From assembly GCF_001298715.1 (NCBI RefSeq), contig NZ_CDSC02000082.1, forward strand, positions 1 to 6,092: a DNA stretch of 6,092 nucleotides, written 5' to 3'. Numbering within the stretch: the stretch's first letter is position 1; every line of letters starts with the position of its first letter. This DNA is from Bathymodiolus azoricus thioautotrophic gill symbiont. Lineage in GTDB: Bacteria > Pseudomonadota > Gammaproteobacteria > PS1 > Pseudothioglobaceae. This document shows, piece after piece, positions 3,609 to 6,092 of the stretch. The notes below the pieces were generated by a model. It worked only from the letters and a program-made list of their open reading frames with translations. It did no database searches and was not told the origin of the DNA. A program made the translations under genes and the position numbers.

Positions 3609-5999
3609 TTTAGTGTTGTACTAGGTCCACTCATTACATTCAGCACTAATCATGTTAGTGCTACTGCTGGAATTGCTATCACACCTATTACCATCTCTAA
3701 TAGAGGTGATTCTGTTTCTCATTACTCAATTTATCCTGCTATTCCCGATGGCTTGTCTCTTAATGCAAAAACTGGAACTATCTCTGGAGTGCCAATTGTT
3801 GCCTCTGATCCAGTAACTTATACTGTGACTGCAGTTGGTCATCGTGGTCATGACACTGCAACTATTGTTATTGCTGTTGGTGTTGGTGTTATTAATCTAG
3901 CCCTTAGAAAGCCTGCTACACAATCCAGCACATATTTATACCACTCTATCATTCCTGTTGCTGGCTATGCAGTGGATGGTAACACTGATGGTTATTTCTT
4001 AAATAAGAGCACAACCCATACCAAATTTGAATACGACAATCCTTGGTGGCAGGTTGATCTAGGTAGTAAGAAAGATATCGAGCAAATCATTATTTACAAC
4101 CGCACTGATTGCTGTGCAGATAGACTAAAAGACTATCGGGTTAGTATTTCTAATAAAGCAGACTTCAGCACCCACATCTATCAACAAGACTTTCATGCTA
4201 CGCCTAACCCCAAAAAAACCATTATATTAGACGCACCAGGCAAACAAGGTCGCTATGTTAGAGTCCAGATGTTTGGCAGTAAGATTTTGTCTTTAGCGGA
4301 AGTTCAGGTTATAGGTATTGATCCTTTGCATTTTTCTGAGGTGGATTATTCTAGTGCTCATAATGATTTTGGTGGGGTTAATAATGCGCCAAATTATGCT
4401 AATAAGATGGCTTTTGCTGCCATTAAAGGTGATGGCTCAATCAAGGCATGGGGTAACCCACATTTTGGAGGCGAAAAAGCACCTGATCCTGATAGTGGTT
4501 ATACCAAGATTTATTCAAATAAACATTCCTTTGCCGCCCTTAAAGCTGACGGTTCAATCACGGCGTGGGGTGACTTACTTATTAGAGGCGTAAGTGCATC
4601 CAGAGCACCCACTGACAAAGGCTATATCAAGATTTATTCAAATGTATATGCCTTTGTCGCCCTTAAAGCTGATGGTTCAATCACGGCGTGGGGTAACCCA
4701 TATTCTGGAGGCAGAGGTGCACCTTCTGGCAGTGACTATACCGAGATTTATTCTAATAGAAGAGCCTTTGCTGCCCTTACACACGATGGCTCAGTTAAGA
4801 CATGGGGTGACTCAAATTTTGGAGGCAAAGACGCACCCAATGCACCCACTGACAAAGGCTATATCAAGATTTATTCAACCGACAAAGCCTTTGTTGCCCT
4901 TAAAGCCGATGGCTCAATCAAGGGGTGGGGTAACGCATATTCTGGAGGCGCAAATGTACCCTCTGGTAGTGACTATACCAAGATTTATTCAAATGCAGTT
5001 GCCTTTGCCGCCCTTAAAACTGACGGCTCAATCAAGGCGTGGGGTGAGGCAGATTCTGGAGGCACAAATGCACCCGTTGATAAGGGCTATACCAAGATTT
5101 ATTCAAATACATATGCCTTTGCCGCCCTTAAAGCCGACGGCTCAATCAAGGGGTGGGGTGATGTATATTCTGGAGGCGAAAGCGCACCCGTTGACAAAGG
5201 CTATGTCGAAATTTATTCAAATGCATATGCTTTTGCCGCCCTTAAAGCTGATGGCTCAATCACGACATGGGGTGAGTCAGTTGCTGGAGGTGAATACATA
5301 TCCAAGGCACCCACTGACAAAGGTTATATCAAGATTTATTCAACCGACAGAGCCTTTGCTGCCCTTAAAGCCGATGGCTCAATTACATCATGGGGTAACT
5401 TAGATAGTTCGTGGATTAAACCAAAGAATGACAGCACAAAAGGACCTACTGACAAAGGCTATATTAAGATTTATTCAAATGCATATAGCTTTACTGCTGT
5501 TAAGCCTGATGGTTCAATCAGGACATGGGGTGACCCAAGTTATGGAGGCACATATGTCTTTGGTTATAATCTAGCGCTTGGAAAACCTGCCACACAATCC
5601 AGCACATATCTATACTACTCTATTGATCCTGTTGCTGGTTATGCAGTGGATGGTAACACTGATGGCTATTTCTTAAATAAGAGCACAACCCATACCAAAC
5701 TGGAACGAAGCGCTTGGTGGCAGGTTGATCTAGGCAGCAAGAAAAATATCAATCAAATCATTATCTACAACCGCACTGATTGCTGTGCAGATAGGCTAAG
5801 CGACTACCGAGTTAGTATTTCTAATGAATCAGACTTCAGCACCCACACCTATCAACAAGACTTTCATGTTGCACCTGATCCCAAAAAAATCATTACATTA
5901 GACGCACCAGGCAAACAAGGTCGCTATGTTAGAATCCAATTGCCTGACAGTGGTTATCTGTCTCTAGCAGAAGTTCAGGTTATGGGTGTTGATCTTTAA
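3531..5999 (+). CDS. Secreted F-type lectin / RCC1-like repeat protein
   Basis: This 822-residue protein is predicted to be exported and to bind fucosylated glycans. The order is signal peptide (1-26 or 1-28), He_PIG-type Ig-like domain (about 31-116), F-type lectin domain 1 (121-262), a short junction (263-290), ten RCC1-like repeats (291-678), and F-type lectin domain 2 (680-819). Both lectin domains keep the sugar-site residues: His163, Arg191, Asp193, Cys194-Cys195, Arg198 and His721, Arg748, Asp750, Cys751-Cys752, Arg755. These are the only four cysteines in the protein. The central repeats probably form a beta-propeller that holds the lectins at its two ends. The start at 3531 is set by the signal peptide and the promoter just upstream, although no Shine-Dalgarno is present. 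I know no named gene with this architecture. Likely roles are adhesion, host-glycan recognition or glycan cross-linking, and these are inference. No catalytic domain is visible. Confidence 0.92.
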   Translation: MKNISNTLNTLTKLLAVAIFSVSLNAFSVVLGPLITFSTNHVSATAGIAITPITISNRGDSVSHYSIYPAIPDGLSLNAKTGTISGVPIVASDPVTYTVTAVGHRGHDTATIVIAVGVGVINLALRKPATQSSTYLYHSIIPVAGYAVDGNTDGYFLNKSTTHTKFEYDNPWWQVDLGSKKDIEQIIIYNRTDCCADRLKDYRVSISNKADFSTHIYQQDFHATPNPKKTIILDAPGKQGRYVRVQMFGSKILSLAEVQVIGIDPLHFSEVDYSSAHNDFGGVNNAPNYANKMAFAAIKGDGSIKAWGNPHFGGEKAPDPDSGYTKIYSNKHSFAALKADGSITAWGDLLIRGVSASRAPTDKGYIKIYSNVYAFVALKADGSITAWGNPYSGGRGAPSGSDYTEIYSNRRAFAALTHDGSVKTWGDSNFGGKDAPNAPTDKGYIKIYSTDKAFVALKADGSIKGWGNAYSGGANVPSGSDYTKIYSNAVAFAALKTDGSIKAWGEADSGGTNAPVDKGYTKIYSNTYAFAALKADGSIKGWGDVYSGGESAPVDKGYVEIYSNAYAFAALKADGSITTWGESVAGGEYISKAPTDKGYIKIYSTDRAFAALKADGSITSWGNLDSSWIKPKNDSTKGPTDKGYIKIYSNAYSFTAVKPDGSIRTWGDPSYGGTYVFGYNLALGKPATQSSTYLYYSIDPVAGYAVDGNTDGYFLNKSTTHTKLERSAWWQVDLGSKKNINQIIIYNRTDCCADRLSDYRVSISNESDFSTHTYQQDFHVAPDPKKIITLDAPGKQGRYVRIQLPDSGYLSLAEVQVMGVDL
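3621..3878 (+). other. He_PIG-type Ig-like domain
   Basis: Residues about 31-116 contain 'YSIYPAIPDGLSLNAKTGTI' (56-75) followed by 'SGVP' and a 'TYTVTAVG..G.DTATIVIAV' ending. This is the signature of putative Ig / cadherin-like (He_PIG) modules of bacterial surface proteins. It probably acts as a stalk or spacer next to the first lectin domain. Confidence 0.85.
3891..4316 (+). repeat. F-type lectin (fucolectin) domain, copy 1
   Basis: Residues 121-262 start with NLALRKPATQSS and contain AVDGNTDG, WWQVDLG, NRTDCCADRL, GRYVRVQ and LAEVQV. This is the fucolectin/F5-8 type C (FTP) pattern. His163, Arg191 and Arg198 with vicinal Cys194-Cys195 match the fucose-site motif H-x(n)-R-x-D-x4-R. The His-Arg spacing is 27 residues, one more than in copy 2, because of a Tyr-Asp-Asn-Pro loop. 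The structural cysteine usually two residues before the His is Thr, and its partner in 'LCEV' is Ala, so that disulfide has been lost as a pair. Confidence 0.9.
4521..4757 (+). repeat. Two-blade super-repeat, first copy (units 2 and 3)
   Basis: Units 2 (41 residues) and 3 (38 residues) form a 79-residue, 237-bp pair that recurs immediately after with exactly the same lengths (units 4 and 5, at 4758-4994). Unit 2-type tails are 'APTDKGYIKIYS' and unit 3-type tails are 'PSGSDYT.IYSN', and only unit 3-type cores read 'AFVALKADGSI' followed by 'WGN.YSGG'. This indicates duplication of a two-unit block. Confidence 0.7.
4758..4994 (+). repeat. Two-blade super-repeat, second copy (units 4 and 5)
   Basis: This is the second 237-bp copy of the two-unit block. 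Unit 4 has the 'APTDKGYIKIYS' tail of unit 2, and unit 5 shares 'AFVALKADGSI', 'YSGG' and 'PSGSDYT' with unit 3. Unit 4 is the more diverged member (ALTHDGSVKTWG in place of ALKADGSI..WG). Confidence 0.7.
5568..5987 (+). repeat. F-type lectin (fucolectin) domain, copy 2
   Basis: Residues 680-819 repeat copy 1 with roughly 80% amino-acid identity and long identical DNA stretches (for example around 5643-5698 against 3969-4024, with one difference). His721, Arg748, Asp750, vicinal Cys751-Cys752 and Arg755 fit the H-x26-R-x-D-x4-R fucose-binding motif exactly. As in copy 1, the other conserved cysteines are replaced (STTHT, LAEV). The domain ends three residues before the C-terminus. Confidence 0.92.
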
Positions 6000-6051
6000 A
6001 TAAAGAAAACGCAGTAGGAATGTTTCAACTAGAATTTGAATTTAGGGTTTA

Positions 6052-6068
6052 GCTTATTCGAAATAAGC
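6052..6068 (+). terminator. Hairpin after the lectin gene (weak terminator candidate)
   Basis: GCTTATT (6052-6058), loop CGA and AATAAGC (6062-6068) form a perfect 7-bp stem 53 bp after the stop codon. It is followed by AATTTC and not a U-run, so intrinsic termination would be inefficient. It is the core of the right-hand dispersed repeat, and this may be its main identity. Confidence 0.35.
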
Positions 6069-6083
6069 AATTTCAGATTGTTG
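6053..6083 (-). repeat. Right copy of the dispersed palindromic repeat (inverted)
   Basis: Read on the minus strand, this segment is the same 31-bp element as at 3276-3306 (27 of 31 matches, with a 15-base identical palindrome and the CAACAATC end facing outward). It begins 54 bp after the lectin stop codon. The surrounding 6000-6092 contains no gene that I can support. Confidence 0.7.
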
Positions 6084-6092
6084 AATCTTGGG

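Larger units (their letters stand above)
4401..5564 (+). repeat. Ten RCC1-like repeats (probable beta-propeller)
   Basis: Residues 291-678 hold ten units with the core 'AFAALKADGSI..WGD..SGG' ending in 'KGY.KIYSN'. The units begin at residues 291, 331, 372, 410, 451, 489, 527, 565, 606 and 651. Most are 38-41 residues, the ninth is 45 and the last is cut short at 28 where lectin domain 2 begins. A fragment 'NDFGGVNNAP' just before the first unit looks like the tail of another. RCC1-type repeats build beta-propellers, although these units are shorter than eukaryotic RCC1 blades (about 50-60). The DNA units are also very similar to one another. Confidence 0.85.

Noticed and set aside
4318..5403. 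Long open reading frames in another plus-strand frame across the repeat array (4318-4593 and 4594-5403)
   Set aside because: They are by-products of the in-phase repeats: each unit is a multiple of three bases and lacks stops in that frame. The translation is a low-complexity echo with no start signal, and the true frame encodes the RCC1-like repeats.
4401..5564. CRISPR-like or non-coding tandem array
   Set aside because: The periodicity of 114-135 bp is in frame, substitutions often fall at third positions, and the translated units fit RCC1-like repeats.

Overview
The window is AT-rich bacterial DNA carrying two large plus-strand genes. Both encode exported proteins with an N-terminal signal peptide, and together they fill nearly the whole window. 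No RNA gene, transposase, CRISPR array or metabolic gene is visible. The style (secreted subtilase with paired cysteines, repeat-rich secreted lectin, low G+C, sigma-70-type promoter) fits a marine or host-associated Gram-negative bacterium. A low-GC gammaproteobacterium, perhaps an animal symbiont, is my best guess, but nothing here fixes the taxonomy.

Layout. Positions 6-3239 encode a 1077-residue subtilisin-family (S8) serine protease: signal peptide, CUB-like beta domain, I9-like propeptide, catalytic domain with an intact Asp286/His331/Asn456/Ser523 set, a PPC-like beta domain, a charged helical linker with an RKKR site, and two tandem copies of an unrecognised domain of about 145 residues. 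Positions 3240-3530 are intergenic. They hold a palindromic repeat, a tandem 11-bp duplication, a strong imperfect dyad, and a near-consensus promoter (TTGACA, 17 bp, TATAGT) followed by a short T-rich leader without a Shine-Dalgarno. Positions 3531-5999 encode an 822-residue protein: signal peptide, He_PIG-type Ig-like domain, an F-type (fucolectin) domain, ten RCC1-like 'DGSI..WG' repeats, then a second F-type lectin domain about 80% identical to the first. Positions 6000-6092 carry a palindrome that is the inverted copy of the one upstream of the lectin gene, so the lectin gene and its promoter lie between inverted repeats.

Working together. The two genes share orientation and destination, but the second has its own promoter, so they need not be one operon. 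An extracellular protease beside a protein with two intact fucose-binding motifs suggests a surface or host-glycan interaction locus. That link is inference. The most unusual items are the lectin-propeller-lectin architecture, in which the only four cysteines are the two vicinal CC pairs of the sugar sites, the unrecognised duplicated C-terminal domain of the protease, and the inverted repeats flanking the lectin gene.
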